Positions 23,469 to 35,650 of a DNA stretch of 64,000 bases are shown one piece after another; position 1 is the stretch's first letter; each line of letters begins with the position of its first letter. The DNA is taken from the NCBI GenBank assembly GCA_021234155.1, contig JAJEKV010000008.1, positions 21,834,212-21,898,211 of the forward strand, in the 5' to 3' direction. The position numbers and the translations under genes were made by a program. The stretch comes from Isoetes taiwanensis. Its lineage: Eukaryota; Streptophyta; Lycopodiopsida; Isoetales; Isoetaceae. The notes under the pieces were generated by a model. The model was not told the origin of the DNA and searched no databases. It saw only the letters and a list, made by a program, of their open reading frames with translations.

Positions 23469-24747
23469 GGATGGTGTAGGGGTGGTAGAGTTTAAGTTCC
23501 TAATATTAACAACACATGCGTAAAAAACAATATTGTGAAAGTGTACATGTTGGGCATGTCTATTGTGATTTAAAGCACAAGCTATGGGATCACACAAAGC
23601 ATTAATCTCTACACTTAAAACAATCTATGTGCATTGCCACTTATAACACAAGTTATGGAATCACGCAGACATTATCCTCTCCACTTGAAACAATCTTCAT
23701 TCAATGCTATATCCTATCTTGATGTATTAAGAAATTAGGCTTATTCATGCACTAGGAGATGCCAATGTAAGTTGAGAAATGAACACAACAAAAGCAATTG
23801 CAGTGATACAATTATGTTGATTTACTAGTTCAGTAGTGAAGCTAGATATTATGGCTTTGTACCATGTTTGTAAATGCTACATGCAACCATAAGTGAACTT
23901 CCCACATTGTCAAAATTTCCCTTCAGTTTTCCTCCCTCCATAAATCTCTTCCAATGCTGCTAGTTCACAAATGCTTTGTATATCTAGCAGAGCTCCTTTT
24001 TAAAGCACCAGGGCCCCTTCCACAAAGCTCCTTACAAGCCCCTGTCTTCTTTTATACAATGGAAAAAAGCATAGTGTTCTCAATGCATGGCAGAACACGT
24101 CACATGCAAACCTTGTTTAAATTGTTCCTATGAGTACTGAAACAAAGGAACTGGAAAATCCATCATTGTCTATCATTCTGCAGTATCAGCATAAACAAAG
24201 TTTAAAATGTGAACTTTGATTTCAAATAGCAACTATGAGAATGCCTATTTCTGGCGTACCTACAGCAAGTGTGATATGACAAAATGACTTACAATATCAA
24301 TGCTGACGAACTCATACCACAATCAGAGCCTTACATTGGTCCATTAATTCGGCTGCAGACAAAAATGCCATGAACACATCATGAAAAGGGCTTGAAGCAT
24401 TAAAGAAACCATAGAAGAAAACAGACTTTGAAGCAGGAAGTACAAAAACCAGGCATTCAATATCGATGCCATCAAACAAGACATCCTCAGCTGTGCAGAA
24501 GACCTCTGGATATGGCAATGTGGAAGAACAAAATAGAAACAAGATATCTGCGATGGACAGAATAAGATAGAGCTCTATTTCCGGCTCCTGCAATTTGGCC
24601 TGCATTTGCCCTTCCTTCCTTGATTAATTTGCATCTACCCTACCGACATCTGCCCTCATGATGGCAGAACATGTCACATGCAAACCCTGTTTGAATTGTT
24701 GCTACGAGTATTGAAACAATGGAACTGGAAAATCCATTGTGTATGTG
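23469..24747. other. AT-rich region with a dispersed duplicate
   Basis: About 85 nt around GTCACATGCAAACC at 24088 recur diverged at 24663. On the minus strand 24312-24605 is an open 97-codon frame with hydrophobic stretches (LILSIADILFLFCSS). It resembles no family I recognise and is called only as a possible captured exon. Confidence 0.4.
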
Positions 24748-25140
24748 TTGTGGGTGCATATTCACACGGGGGGTTACTCCAGGCAACGAGAGCTGTCGGA
24801 TGGGCATATTTGCCCCTTATTCCAAGATCTGGACCGTACATAGCGATCCTCGTTTATGGGGTATGCATGTACAAGTTTTTGTATACTGTATATTAAAGTT
24901 TGCAAAATACTATAAGATTTAGAAGAATATACTTAATGGTGTTAATTTTATACATGTATTGTAAATATATTTTTGGGGCTCTCGCTGCCCTAGTGTGAAT
25001 ATGCACCCAAACCAAAGGGGGTTTAAGGGGGATTTTAATTTAAATGTGTTAAATGCAATAGTTTATGTTAATAATGTTAATGGTAGTTGTGTGTTGATTA
25101 TTATATTAAAAAAAATTTTGGGCCCTTCGGGCCCTAACTA
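24748..25140 (-). repeat. inverted-repeat element, right copy
   Basis: It is the reverse complement of the left copy at 18140-18520. Within it, GGGTGCATATTCACAC at about 24756 and its complement at about 24998 are terminal inverted repeats bounding about 265 nt. The outer end GGGCCCTTCGGGCCC at about 25115 is itself palindromic. No coding capacity. Confidence 0.7.
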
Positions 25141-25173
25141 AAGCAAACATAGGTAAACTTTATGGGTCTAAAC

Positions 25174-25445
25174 ATTAATATCTAGCATTAATTACTAAAA
25201 AGTATTTCCAAATATACGTAAACACAATGTTATAAAATGGGCAAAAACAATAATATCATAAGGTTTACTGAAAGGGGCCATGGCGCCCAATATAAAGCCA
25301 GTACAATCCATTAATATCTAGCATTAATTACTAAAAAGTATTTCCAAATATACGTAAACACAATGTTATAAAATGGGCAAAAACAATAATATCATAAGGT
25401 TTACTGAAAGGGGCCATGGCGCCCAATATAAAGCCAGTACAATCC
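25174..25445. repeat. 136-nt offset duplication (full length)
   Basis: 25174-25309 is repeated at 25310-25445 (ATTAATATCTAGCATTAAT to GTACAATCC). The matching inverted copy near 17918 has this segment only once. Confidence 0.95.
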
Positions 25446-25816
25446 AAAGATGGGCATCTGCGAGAGCTCGGTTACCATATATCCGAAAGCAATCTAGTTT
25501 CCTAAGAACCTATCTCGGCTGGTACCAGTACCAAAGCAACTAGGGATGAAGAAATGTACATGATTTATGGCTCTTTGGACCGCCCCATCTTGAAGCCGTG
25601 AGATTGTTGTCTCTATCACTTTTACCCCGGGTCATTCGACCTTGTGGAGAGACTATGTTTCCCATCCATGTATGAGGAACACAACATTAGAGCTAGGGGC
25701 CCCAAGCTCGCCCTAAATAAGTCGTGCGAGCCACTTTTTTTTCTTCAAGAAAAGGATATGGGGGAATTTAATGTGCTATTACGTTCAAAAATGACCTAAA
25801 CCTGATATAAACCTGA
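25446..25816. other. intergenic, nothing recognised
   Basis: Mixed composition without a supported frame; it ends at the Helitron 3' end at 25817. Confidence 0.4.
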
Positions 25817-28800
25817 CTAGTAACGGGTGCCCGGCGTTGCCGGGCATAGATACAATTCTATTCTAGAAAATAAACTTAACTTCTTCGTTTTCCATAGATA
25901 CGGTTCTATTCTAGAAAATAAACTTAACTTCTTCCTTTTGCAGATGCCTCTTCTTGCATTTGGATAATTAGTCGTTCCTTCTTTTAGTCGTCCTAAGAAC
26001 TTTGACTTTGACTTGCAAAATATAGAGGCGTATAGATTTGGCGTAGATTTTTTTATTAGAAGTTAGAATAAGGATTGCAAATGGTGATGAAAGTCTATTG
26101 TATTCACGTAAGACATTGAAAGGTTAAAAAAGGTAGTCTATAATTGGAAGCCACAAAGTAATGTCTAGCAGTTCAGTAAAAGCGTATGGCTTATTGTTTT
26201 AATCCATGGCCTGCATGCCCTGTAAACAATAGCTAATTTAGAGTTGTTGCCACCTTCTGTGCAATGCAACTACGTCATATGCATTGATGGCAACTCATAT
26301 GCATTGGTTGCCGTTGTGAGTTGTCCCGTAATGCATGGCAGTAGGATTAGCCATCTAGATTAGAATGTCCTATGGCGGTAGGATTAGCCATCTAGATTAG
26401 AATGTCCTATAGCGCATCATGGATTTAGGACAAACCATAAGGGTGTGGTTATCTCTAATGGCTCATTGCTTCAAATCTCCATTTGGAGTACATGTCTGCG
26501 TTGGAACATGTAAAATTGATGCATATAGAAGCCACATATTCAAGTCCTTCTCAACACAATCTATTTGCATTGCAAAACAATAATTGAACAATTTGTGGTG
26601 ATATATTCTTTAAACAACCATTATTATTAGCCACAGATTGTTATTCTGAAAGTATATTGAAAAGCAACAAAAGTTAAAGTTATGGCCAGAATCCTCCATC
26701 ACCATCATATCTTGAACATGTGGATTTTTGAAAACTCATGATGCGCACACATGCCAACTAAACTACAAAACAATAGAATCAGAAAGTTTCTGTCTATCCT
26801 CCAGATTTGAACAGCTGAAGAACATAACATTTTACTTGCCTGCATTCTTCGCCAAATACACTAAATACGTTGTTGTGCATCTAAGTACAGGGAGGACCAT
26901 GTTTTTAAGCCTCTTGCCATGGTCAGAGGAATTACCTGGCTTCAAAAATACCCACAATAAGAATATTTAGTTAAATAAATATATCAGATCTCCTATAGAT
27001 GGAAAAGAGGTGGACAGGTCATCCCAATGTCTAGCACATAAACAGGATACATAAACATGATAAATAACTTTGCATGCACAATACACACTCAGATTTAGCA
27101 ACACCAAATGTGACAACAGGGTCCAACACCAATGAAAAGTCTAAGCATCTCTCTATAACATGATTCCAAAGCCAGATCGGAGAAGGATGTACAGTTACAT
27201 GTAACTAACTATGAATCTGAAAAGGATGACCACATTACAGCTGAAAGTGAAAGTAGTCATCTTATTCTGTATATTACCTTTTAGCTACATCAAGACAGAT
27301 GATGTTGAGTTTCAAAGAATAGAATAGAACCGTGTCCATCCTAGATTCTTCTGTATATTACCTTTTAGCTACACCAAGACAGATGATGTTGAGTTTCAAA
27401 GAGTAAACGAACCGTGTCCATCATAGATCCTTCAGGCCTATTTAGTAGCCTAACTTCAGCTTCTCATTCTCTAGAAAGGAATATTTATTTTGTAAGATGT
27501 GCATTTTTCATTTGGGAAGCAACATCTCTTTAGGAGCAGTATTTATTCAAAGTCCCATGCTTTTACATTCATTCCTCTTTATGGCATACAACAATTTACT
27601 GTATGAATGTGCTTAGCGTACTGCAATGATAAATTAGTCGTTGCATCTATATTCATCCAAGGCTCTGTGTTGATTAACAAAAATAAGTAAAGACAAACCT
27701 TGCCTGTCAATTCTCAAGTTGCAGATACGCAAAGTGTAGATGATGCATCAGACATGGGGATTTACAAATGGAATAGATAATCCCATTAACTGTGAGCAAA
27801 TCATAAACAAAGTGTATCTGCCAGGAAAAAATAGGTGAGCTCAGAAAGTGCACCTATTCCAATTATATGATTGTAAGACAATAGATCAAGAACGAAAGAT
27901 CCATCATATATCTTACCATTGGAGGGTTGACGATCTTGAGAACATGTCATTTAAGAGGTACATCTACATTGCTTGAAAAAAGGGCAAGCATGAGCAAGAA
28001 ACATATAACATATGAGTTGCTTGCTTGGACCTCTAAAGATCTAACTAACACACCAGTTGAACTACAATCTATAATTTGTATTGCCATACAGACCATGAAG
28101 AAGTGCAGCTTGGAATAGTAACATGTAGACGCCAGTATGCCCTACAAAAAATCAAGCGGTATAGATAGCTTCTGTTATGCAAACACACCATTTCTATTTA
28201 TCTTTAAACATCAACATCTATAAAGCATTGTTACAGACTGGATCTTTTGCAGTCCAAAAAATACCTGAATAATAGTACAACAGAAATGGCCTCTGATGGA
28301 ATGTTGAAGATTTGACCATTATCTGTGCTTGATCTTTCTTCTATCAAATGAATCAAAGAAACTTAGCTTGTCCACGAACCATCATCAGCAACATTTGGCC
28401 TGTAACATGGGAATCAGACATGCCAAAATCAATGTGTAGAGTAAAGCACCAACGACAATACTCCAATTATGCTAATTGAAATCGGGAAATCTATGAAGAC
28501 ATTAAGGAAACTGATAAATTAAGGTAAGGTCAACTGGAACCTGCATGATGTGGTATCAATCTCCTAGGAAAAACCAGCGTCATGATGTGATATCAATCTC
28601 TTGCATTTTTCAGAGATGCATAAATTGTTGCGCTGCATAAAATGTTGATCAGAATCCCAACTTTGAAAATGCTCGTCATGCAACAGTATAGAAGCTAGCT
28701 AAGAGAACCTGGACGAAATTCCCACCATCTTGGAAGGAAGAATTGGTATGAGGTATTGACTGCTCACAGACTTCCATTTTATTTATCAAGGGCGGCTATA

Positions 28801-30165
28801 TGTGAATGTGGAGCCAACTGAATGCCAATGAGCTAGACAAAGAATGCAGGACACTGCATAGCTCAGGATACTGCAAGAAAAGTAAGTCACAAAATCGTAA
28901 TGATGTTAATTTCCAGTCTTCAATAAAGTATAGAGATGACAAAAATCAAATACATCATATAAAAAGGAAAATAAAAAACTGCAAATGAGAAAACAAATGA
29001 GGACAGGAGACAATTTGATCATTGCTCCTCTGTTCTAAAACAGTGCCCAATATTTTTGCAAAAGCCCCAATATTATAATTTGCTTCAAACACAAACCATG
29101 GACATTGAGATCCTAATCCTTTGCACTGCAAATTAATGCACATGCTTAGAATCTCTTTGAGAGAAGAGGGTGATAATACAATAGAAGATAAGGGAACTTG
29201 AAATTAGGAAACTAAATTGCAAAGCTAGAATCGAGCTTCCTAGCTAATATTTCGATCAAAATAATTACAATTACCTACTTCCAAGAGAAAAATGAAACCT
29301 CAAACTGAATTCCTACTGGAATTTCGAATCTACATATGTAGATAACGCACAAAAACTTTCTGCAATCCTACAACTTAAAAATCAAAAAAAAATAGGCCAA
29401 ACGGAAATTCCAGAAACGGGAAATAGATATATTTTGCTTCTTTTGTTTAAATCCACCAAAGCTTAGAACCCCGCAACAGTGACCCCATAAAAACCGTAGC
29501 CTGAAAAAACTAAGTTCTTAATGAGAATAACAAAGATAGGAAAACAGAAGTCCAGTACTGAAAAGGGATAAACAAAGCTCTGGCCGTATCAACTCTCTCT
29601 TCTCTTCTCAATAATGTTGGCGGAGCTTCTAGCCTAATAATCGCAAGACATCATCGCTTGCATGTTTCTTCTGGTGCTCCAGAAACAAAAAGAAGCATAC
29701 TGTCTCTTTTGACTTAGAATTTCCTTCTGAACGTGAACAGATATCCAAGCCGAGATGGAACATTGACCCCAAAAACAATAAAACATCATCACAAAAATAA
29801 AATGTTCTCAAACCTGAACGATTTTAGAAGGTAGCATGACCCGGCTGAGGCCTTCCACCCGTCCTGCATGCTGCCGATGAAGTGTGGGAGGACCAAATGC
29901 GTACCCATTTTAATTTCGACGTCTTTAGAAGTTTTTCGAAAATCGAAAAATTTTCAGGTGTCTGAGAATCCCAAAAACGTTAGGATCAGAGTAACGCTAG
30001 GCTAAGACGTGTCTTCCATCGCCCATGCAATGCAACAGCACGCTGAAATCGCCAAAAAAGGAAACAACCCTAGAAATAAAACCCTTGCCAAAATCATGAA
30101 AAAATAAGTCATTGATTTTTGGCAATCAGAAATAGTTTCCGGCAGAAAAAATCCCCCAAACCTTA

Positions 30166-30434
30166 GGCAAATAGCCTAAGAAAAAAATCTAAAAAGTTTT
30201 CCACCTGCCGGAAAAACCAAATTTAAACAATAGATATAAAGCTGATATAATGATCTCCCGTTGCCGAATATAAAATCCACCGTCCCTTCAATATAGCATA
30301 GGGCAAATAGCCTAGGAAAAAAATCTAAAAAGTTTTCCACCTGCCGGAAAAACCAAATTTAAACAATAGATATAAAGCTGATATAATGATCTCCCGTTGC
30401 CGAATATAAAATCCACCGTCCCTTCAATATAGCA
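30166..30434. repeat. 136-nt offset duplication (133 nt shared)
   Basis: GGCAAATAGCCTA at 30166 recurs at 30302. The copies match for 133 nt with one substitution, to CAATATAGCA. Confidence 0.93.
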
Positions 30435-31232
30435 ATTCTTGAAATAATGGCGACCTCTGTGATCATAAAGCATGTCTTGGTGGCCCAAGAATATGCAATT
30501 GTAAAATACACTTTGTCACCCGTGATTCTAAGTCAGTGCCCCGACCTCCGTTGATCGGGTTTTGGGGCGGTGAGGAATTCTAAATGTGTATTTTACGAAC
30601 TGAAGGTGTAATATTAGTGATGTCCTTAGGCGAAGAACTTATATGACTCCACAAAAAAATTTGCCGTGATCTTACATAAAAGGATTAATCAAACCCAACT
30701 ACCGGCTTTGTACCTAGACCCAATGGCTCTCGAATCAACAAATTCTCCCCGATCGGGGTGACAATCACAATCAAGGCCTCACCGCTCGAAAAATAGCATT
30801 CACGACAATCTTCAATTTCCATTAGCAATACTTCAAAGGTAAAGGTTAAATGTAAAGGTTATGCCATTCATGCGACAAAGAAAACCTTACGCCTTCTTTT
30901 CCTCTTTGAGTCATGGTCCCATTTAGTTGCCAGATAGCAGGATGAACATTTGCATGGAGTGAGAGAAACATGGACCTAGCTAATGGGTTTATAAGAAGTT
31001 TAAGACTCTACCTACTTGATTTCTTTGGCAGAGCATCTCTACTGCATCGTTAAAACGAAACACTCGACCCCTAGCTCCAAATTCAAAAACAATACCTTTT
31101 TGTTGGCATAAAACCCATGAGCTCGATATCTACACTAGCTCTGGACATTGTTTAGGAAAAAATAGACGAGGGAAATAGACCATGAAATAGGGTGTTTATT
31201 CTGAGCCCTTGATTAAGGACTCAAGGACTCAA

Positions 31233-31444
31233 TCTTGACCATTAAAAAAAATGCATGGCACAAGCATCATGCAAACATGGGTCTAAACCATTGAGAATAT
31301 GAAATTAGAAGATGAAAATACAGTGCGCACTCTAGATGTACGCATTAGTACACCCCCTGAAATACGGCCACCAAATCATATAAAAACCATAGAAAAAAAC
31401 GTACAAAAATACAAAAGAAACCCCCTGTTATTATGCTACATATT
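31233..31444 (+). repeat. dispersed short repeat, copy 2 of 3
   Basis: Shares CACTCTAGATGTACGCATTA and the right end CCCCCTGTTATTATGCTAC with the copy at 760-930. Confidence 0.65.
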
Positions 31445-31805
31445 AAGCTTCATGTGCATCACTAAATACGTGCTAAAAAACCTCAAAAACATAAGATTCC
31501 TTACAGTCTGCTCCGGCCAGTAGAAGCAAGAGGGAGTTCTGGTGCTCTACAGCTGTGTTGAGGTCGAGAAGAGATCTGGCAGCGCATGCCTTGACCAGAA
31601 AAGGGCAGCTAATCGCCCCTTCAACAAAACCTGTAGAGTAGCTATTCAACAAATCCTAGATGCCGAGCTGTTGCCGCGGCCAGCAAGCCCTAATACATAG
31701 TTGCTCGATGCTTGCATGCTAATTTTACCTCTCTTTTTTTTTCTTATAGCTTAAAATATTAGTTGAGAAATATTTACTAGCTTAAAATATTACTTAAGAA
31801 ATATT

Positions 31806-31975
31806 ATCGTGACCATTCAATTGCCAAGGAAAAAAAAATCAACCACACAATGCGGAGTGCACTCTAGATATACTGATTAGTATGCCTCGCGTAATACACC
31901 CATGAAATCATATGAAAACCATGCCAAAAAGCGTATAAAATCACAAAAAAAACCCCCTGTTATTTTGCTACATAT
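31806..31975 (+). repeat. dispersed short repeat, copy 3 of 3
   Basis: A more diverged copy: GTGACCATT, an A-run, GTGCACTCTAGATATAC and the right end CCCCCTGTTATTTTGCTAC. Confidence 0.6.
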
Positions 31976-33535
31976 GAGTGCCAGGTGATTCAAACATCAG
32001 CTCATGAGGCATAGATGAGTAAGATATTAAATGCATATTTATTGGCTATGACATAAATAGCCTATGGGTACGTGGATACGCATGTTAACACAGACCATGC
32101 CAGTTATTAGAATTTAATGGAGACTTGTTCAAAAATATCTTTAACTCTACAGTAGCAGCAAGTTTAACAGAGCATCAAAGTAGTGGGCAACAGAGTATCG
32201 ATCAGTTAAAGTATCATATCAGGTAACATGTATCATATTAGGTAACAGAGTTGGAGAACTGCAAGAACATGCTTCTGTTTCTAACAATGATATAAATGTC
32301 CAAATTATTATGATATACATGTCAGATCTATTTCAGTCCACCTTTGCTTCATCCTTTCCTGCACTTGAACAGAGAACTCCATGAGGACAACACAACTTCT
32401 TCGAGAAGATTTGCACATATTTGGCACTCATGGCAAAGGCTTTGGGCCATGCAGATTCAACAGCTTATGAGCAAGCTGCAAAAAGAGTTAAAATTTGGCG
32501 AAAGCCTGTGGAGGAAGAGTCTAGAGTCCATATGGATATGATCACATGAGGATTCTACCAGACCTTGGTTCCTACATGCCTGCATAAAATTGTCAGATTA
32601 TTCCATATCCTATTAAGCAATGATCCATAATGGTTCACAAATCCTCAGAAATTAACCTCTTTGCAAACATGGGAAGCCGTATATTGTTATTGTTATTGCA
32701 GAAGGCCATCGCCATCTCTGAGCGACTATACGAATTTCACTATTTCTACAGAGGAGTCATTAACTTATTTAACAAAGAATCCAAGCTTCAAGCAACATCG
32801 ATGTTACAATAGACAATGGCATTGTACCTGATGCTGGCAAACCGGCGTCCCTATCGCCTTCCCACTGACATCGAGCTAGGAGAAGTATGAGCTAAAGAAG
32901 AACCCTAATTTCGATAAGGGCCTTGTGCAATTATTCTAAAGATGTCAGCCATCAAAATTATTCGAGGGATTTCAGCCTTCTGATTTAGGGCTAGATCCAA
33001 TCCAATAACTATAACATCATAATATCAAGATAAGGGCTGAAATAAAATAGAAAGATCCTATTACTAACAAAATACTTAACTCAATGCACATAGGCTACAC
33101 ATCCCCTGCCATGTCGTGACGTATTTCACAATTGTACGTTTCAATACTGCTTCACTGCAATCATGGCTCTAAAAATCATGGTACCAGATTGATAACAGTA
33201 CAAAAATTATGAGAGAAGCCCTATTTAACGAAAGCTTTATCTTGCACAAATCATAGTCTATATGTTGGTGAAGCATGCCAATTAAACTTGGAGATTTTGT
33301 ATCAGAGTTGAAAGATTGAAAAAGCAAGATTCCAGCTAAATTATACATTGAATCTTCACTTATTTCTTATGAGAAGGGTCTGTCTCAGATCAAGATTTAG
33401 CTCTGATTGAAGGCATTTTTTTTTATCTACAGGCATCTGCAAGTGAATAAATGAAAGCTTTAGCACAAAATAGAATAGAATAGTTTTTTTAACGTCCACG
33501 GAGACCAATAGGTCATGGGACCCATACAATGGGCT

Positions 33536-33627
33536 AGTACAATCATTACTACTAGGATTAAAAAACCCCTGCCTCGAAAGGTTTTCAAGGGAAAAACCTT
33601 TGCAGTAATGATGATACTAGACAAGCT
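33536..33627 (-). other. hairpin with conserved core, copy 2
   Basis: CTAGTACAATCATTACT pairs with AGTAATGATGATACTAG (15 of 17 bp). The enclosed minus-strand core is GGTTTTTCCC...CAGGGGTTTTTTAATCC. It lies in the LINE 3' UTR, just after the stop codon. Confidence 0.7.
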
Positions 33628-33760
33628 TAGATAATGACTACTGAGGGCTCAGTAATTGCAGACGTTTATCTAGAACCTCAAGTATATATAATGCCAAGTC
33701 ATGCACAGATGGTGTGCTGAGAAGTTGTGGAAGCGTGGAATGGAATGCTAAGGTCGAAAA

Positions 33761-33965
33761 ATGATTCCGGACTATCTCAAAAGCAGGGCAACTCAGAAGA
33801 GTATGGCTTTCATCTTCAATAACCTGTAACTGGCAACAGGTACATAGTCTCGCTTCTCGCGGCAATTGCGGCCGCTCCCATCTACCTGTCTCAAAAATGA
33901 TTCCGGACTATCTCAAAAGCAGGGCAACTCAGAAGAGTATGGCTTTCATCTTCAATAACCTGTGC
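33761..33965. repeat. 136-nt offset duplication (about 70 nt shared)
   Basis: AAAAATGATTCCGGAC and about 70 nt through CAATAACCTGT occur at 33757-33830 and again at 33893-33965. The second copy replaces LINE coding sequence of about the same length. Confidence 0.92.
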
Positions 33966-35357
33966 AAATAAGCTTGGGGCCCTGGTGCCAAAGTGGGATT
34001 TATGTGTGCATGATAATGACCAGTTTTCACTTGGGCCAAAGTAACTGCGTCCCATATCTTTTGAGAAAAACGACCATTAAAACATTGTTGCAAAAGCTCA
34101 GGATCAGAACTGGCAAGCATCATGTAGTGCTCTGGTTGCACAGCCCAATGGGCAAACCATGTAGTGCAATGCTCTTTCCAACATCGTTTCAAACGCTGAG
34201 GAGATTCAGCCATGGCAAGTGCAAGAACAGGATACCTAACATCATCCATGTGGTGCACCTTGCAGATATAGTGGAGATGGCGCTTCATAGCGGAATGTTG
34301 AAGAGGCCAAAAACCTGTCTCTTGTAAAAGAATAGCATAGGGCACCGTTGTTTTAACTTCAAGGCCAAAAAATAATAAATGATGACCTAAATTGCTAAAT
34401 TGTTTTCACTGCATGAATCACTGTAGTTTTTACTTGTTGATTCGTGTGTTCCAATTCAGGGAAAGGCAGATTGGCATTGAAAGGGTTCTTTTGCTACCAA
34501 TACACTCCACACCCAACTGCAGCAATGGCTTGTGTACATTTTCTTTATTTTGCAAGGATAAAAAAATTATGCAGGCTTTAGCAATTACATGCGCTACTCT
34601 GAAGCTCCTCAAAGGTACTCTGAAATGAAGCCACCGGCAAACTGCAAATATGCAGGCGCCCAAATTGAAACCAACCTAATCAAAATTATAATGTATTCAG
34701 ATATTACCTAAATGCAAATCGCACTCCTTACAGAAGTAAAGACTCTCTCATTGGTTTTAGCGAAATTGTGCCAATACAATCTAACCCTTTAATTATCCTC
34801 CTCATATACTTCTGTGCTAATTTGACAAAAGAATGTTTGATCTGCAGTGAAACGGGACACTGCAGAATAAGAACAGTTTAAAATCAGAATCGAATAAGCA
34901 TTGGGCTCAGTTGGTAAGTACCTTGCCTACTATTCCAGAATCAAGAACCCAATATACAGGAATGCGGCCATCCAATTTTTACTATTACTGGTGGAAATAG
35001 ATAGATATTTCGTGTATTAGAGACGTTCCATATGTTCCAAACCTAAATGTCAGAGCCCAAGCAAAATAACAAAGACATACCTATTCTCCTGCCCTGCGAA
35101 TGCATCCTCTGCTGCCTGGGCACCAGGATCCATTTCCTCAATTACTAACCATCACATCTGAACAACTTGGCTTTCGAAGCATGGCCTCAGGATGATGGAT
35201 GCAATTTTTTTCCAAGAGAGCAATATCAAACGACGGAAAAGCTTACGGTAGGGTCATAACTCTTTAACGTAAAACCCTGATCTTCAAAATACTGCTTAAA
35301 GTAGGCACAAAAAATAAGGACGCCCGAAGGAACCATCACTGGCTACCTGTTTTGATC

Positions 35358-35504
35358 TTAACTCCGCTCTTGTTTTGCAAAGAATTTAGGTTGATCGCTG
35401 TAAAGACCCGCAATCGAGCAGCATGTATGAAAATGAATGCCCCTGCAGTGAGGCGCCCGTAGTGCTCGAAGGCAGCATGCTCCCCTCGCAAACCATGAAG
35501 CCAT
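35358..35504 (-). CDS. short Arg-rich frame near a Helitron 5' end, possible captured first exon
   Basis: A complete 48-codon frame starts MASWFARGACCLRALRAP, continues CRGIHFHTCCSIAGLYSD and ends KQERS-stop. It has no acidic residue for the first 35 positions and several Arg and Ala, the composition of an organelle-targeting presequence. It lies 146 nt inside the Helitron 5' end in sense orientation, with GT-containing sequence downstream. I infer a captured 5' exon of a nuclear gene for an organelle protein. The frame is short, so this is a weak call. Confidence 0.35.
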   Translation of the reverse strand: MASWFARGACCLRALRAPHCRGIHFHTCCSIAGLYSDQPKFFAKQERS

Positions 35505-35535
35505 CACCGCTTCTCTGCTCTGCTCTGTTTCAATA

Positions 35536-35555
35536 GGGCAACGAAATCATTGCCC
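35536..35555 (-). other. Helitron 5' subterminal hairpin
   Basis: GGGCAA...TTGCCC hairpin, 95 nt inside the 5' end at 35650. It corresponds to the hairpin at 10923-10943 with a compensatory base-pair difference (TA to CA, and TG for TA opposite). Confidence 0.65.
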
Positions 35556-35650
35556 TCTTTTTATGTTGAATCTCCATCGTCCCTTCGAAAAATCGAATTC
35601 TCACCGTCGGATCTAGGGCGTGGTCCATTACAAAACATTATAATATAGGA

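Larger units (their letters stand above)
25817..33030 (-). mobile_element. Helitron nested in the larger block
   Basis: The 3' end on the minus strand is hairpin GCCCGGCAACGCCGGGC (25829-25845) with CTAG at 25817-25820. A matching 5' end, A|TCTTGATATTATGATG, lies at 33030 on the minus strand, followed by TCTAGCCCTAAATC. The 7.2-kb interior is AT-rich with no Rep/helicase, no frame over 100 codons and no recognisable gene; some intron-like and exon-like pieces may be captured. The 3' end could instead pair with the 5' end at 35650. It holds the natural 48-nt duplication at 25846/25894, an 84-nt one at 27265/27349, and the 136-nt one at 30166. Confidence 0.6.
33480..34345 (-). pseudogene. LINE C-terminal fragment and 3' UTR
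   Basis: The minus strand encodes MPYAILLQETGFWPLQHSAM, CWKEHCTTWFAHWA and HINPTLAPGPQAYLHR. After a break come TGRWERPQLPREARLCTCCQ, VIEDESHTLLSCPAFEIV and a stop at 33638. RxC.C...EDE.H.L..CP is the zinc-binding-like C-terminus of many LINE polymerases. The first part aligns in order with 35740-35900. The 3' UTR contains the conserved hairpin at 33536-33627 and ends near GTTAAAAAAACTATTC. About 69 nt of coding sequence between the parts have been overwritten by the 136-nt offset copy. Confidence 0.8.
19806..35650 (-). mobile_element. composite Helitron block splitting a LINE
   Basis: The left border is the Helitron 3' end on the minus strand: hairpin GCCCAGCGTTGCTGGGC at 19817-19833 and CTAG at 19806-19809. 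The right border is a Helitron 5' end, TCCTATATTATAATG on the minus strand, ending at 35650. Joining 19805 to 35651 restores the LINE reading TIILYGCEVWAPS without a base lost, and the insertion lies between A and T. The block also contains further Helitron ends (5' at 21892 and 33030, 3' at 25817), so it is nested or assembled from several events. No Rep/helicase is visible. The 15.8-kb size as one transposition unit is inferred; the two borders are seen directly. Confidence 0.7.

Noticed and set aside
25846-27430. Other local duplications as members of the 136-nt set
   Set aside because: Their offsets are 48 nt (25846/25894), about 37 nt (26340) and 84 nt (27265/27349), with diverged copies; they look like ordinary tandem duplication.
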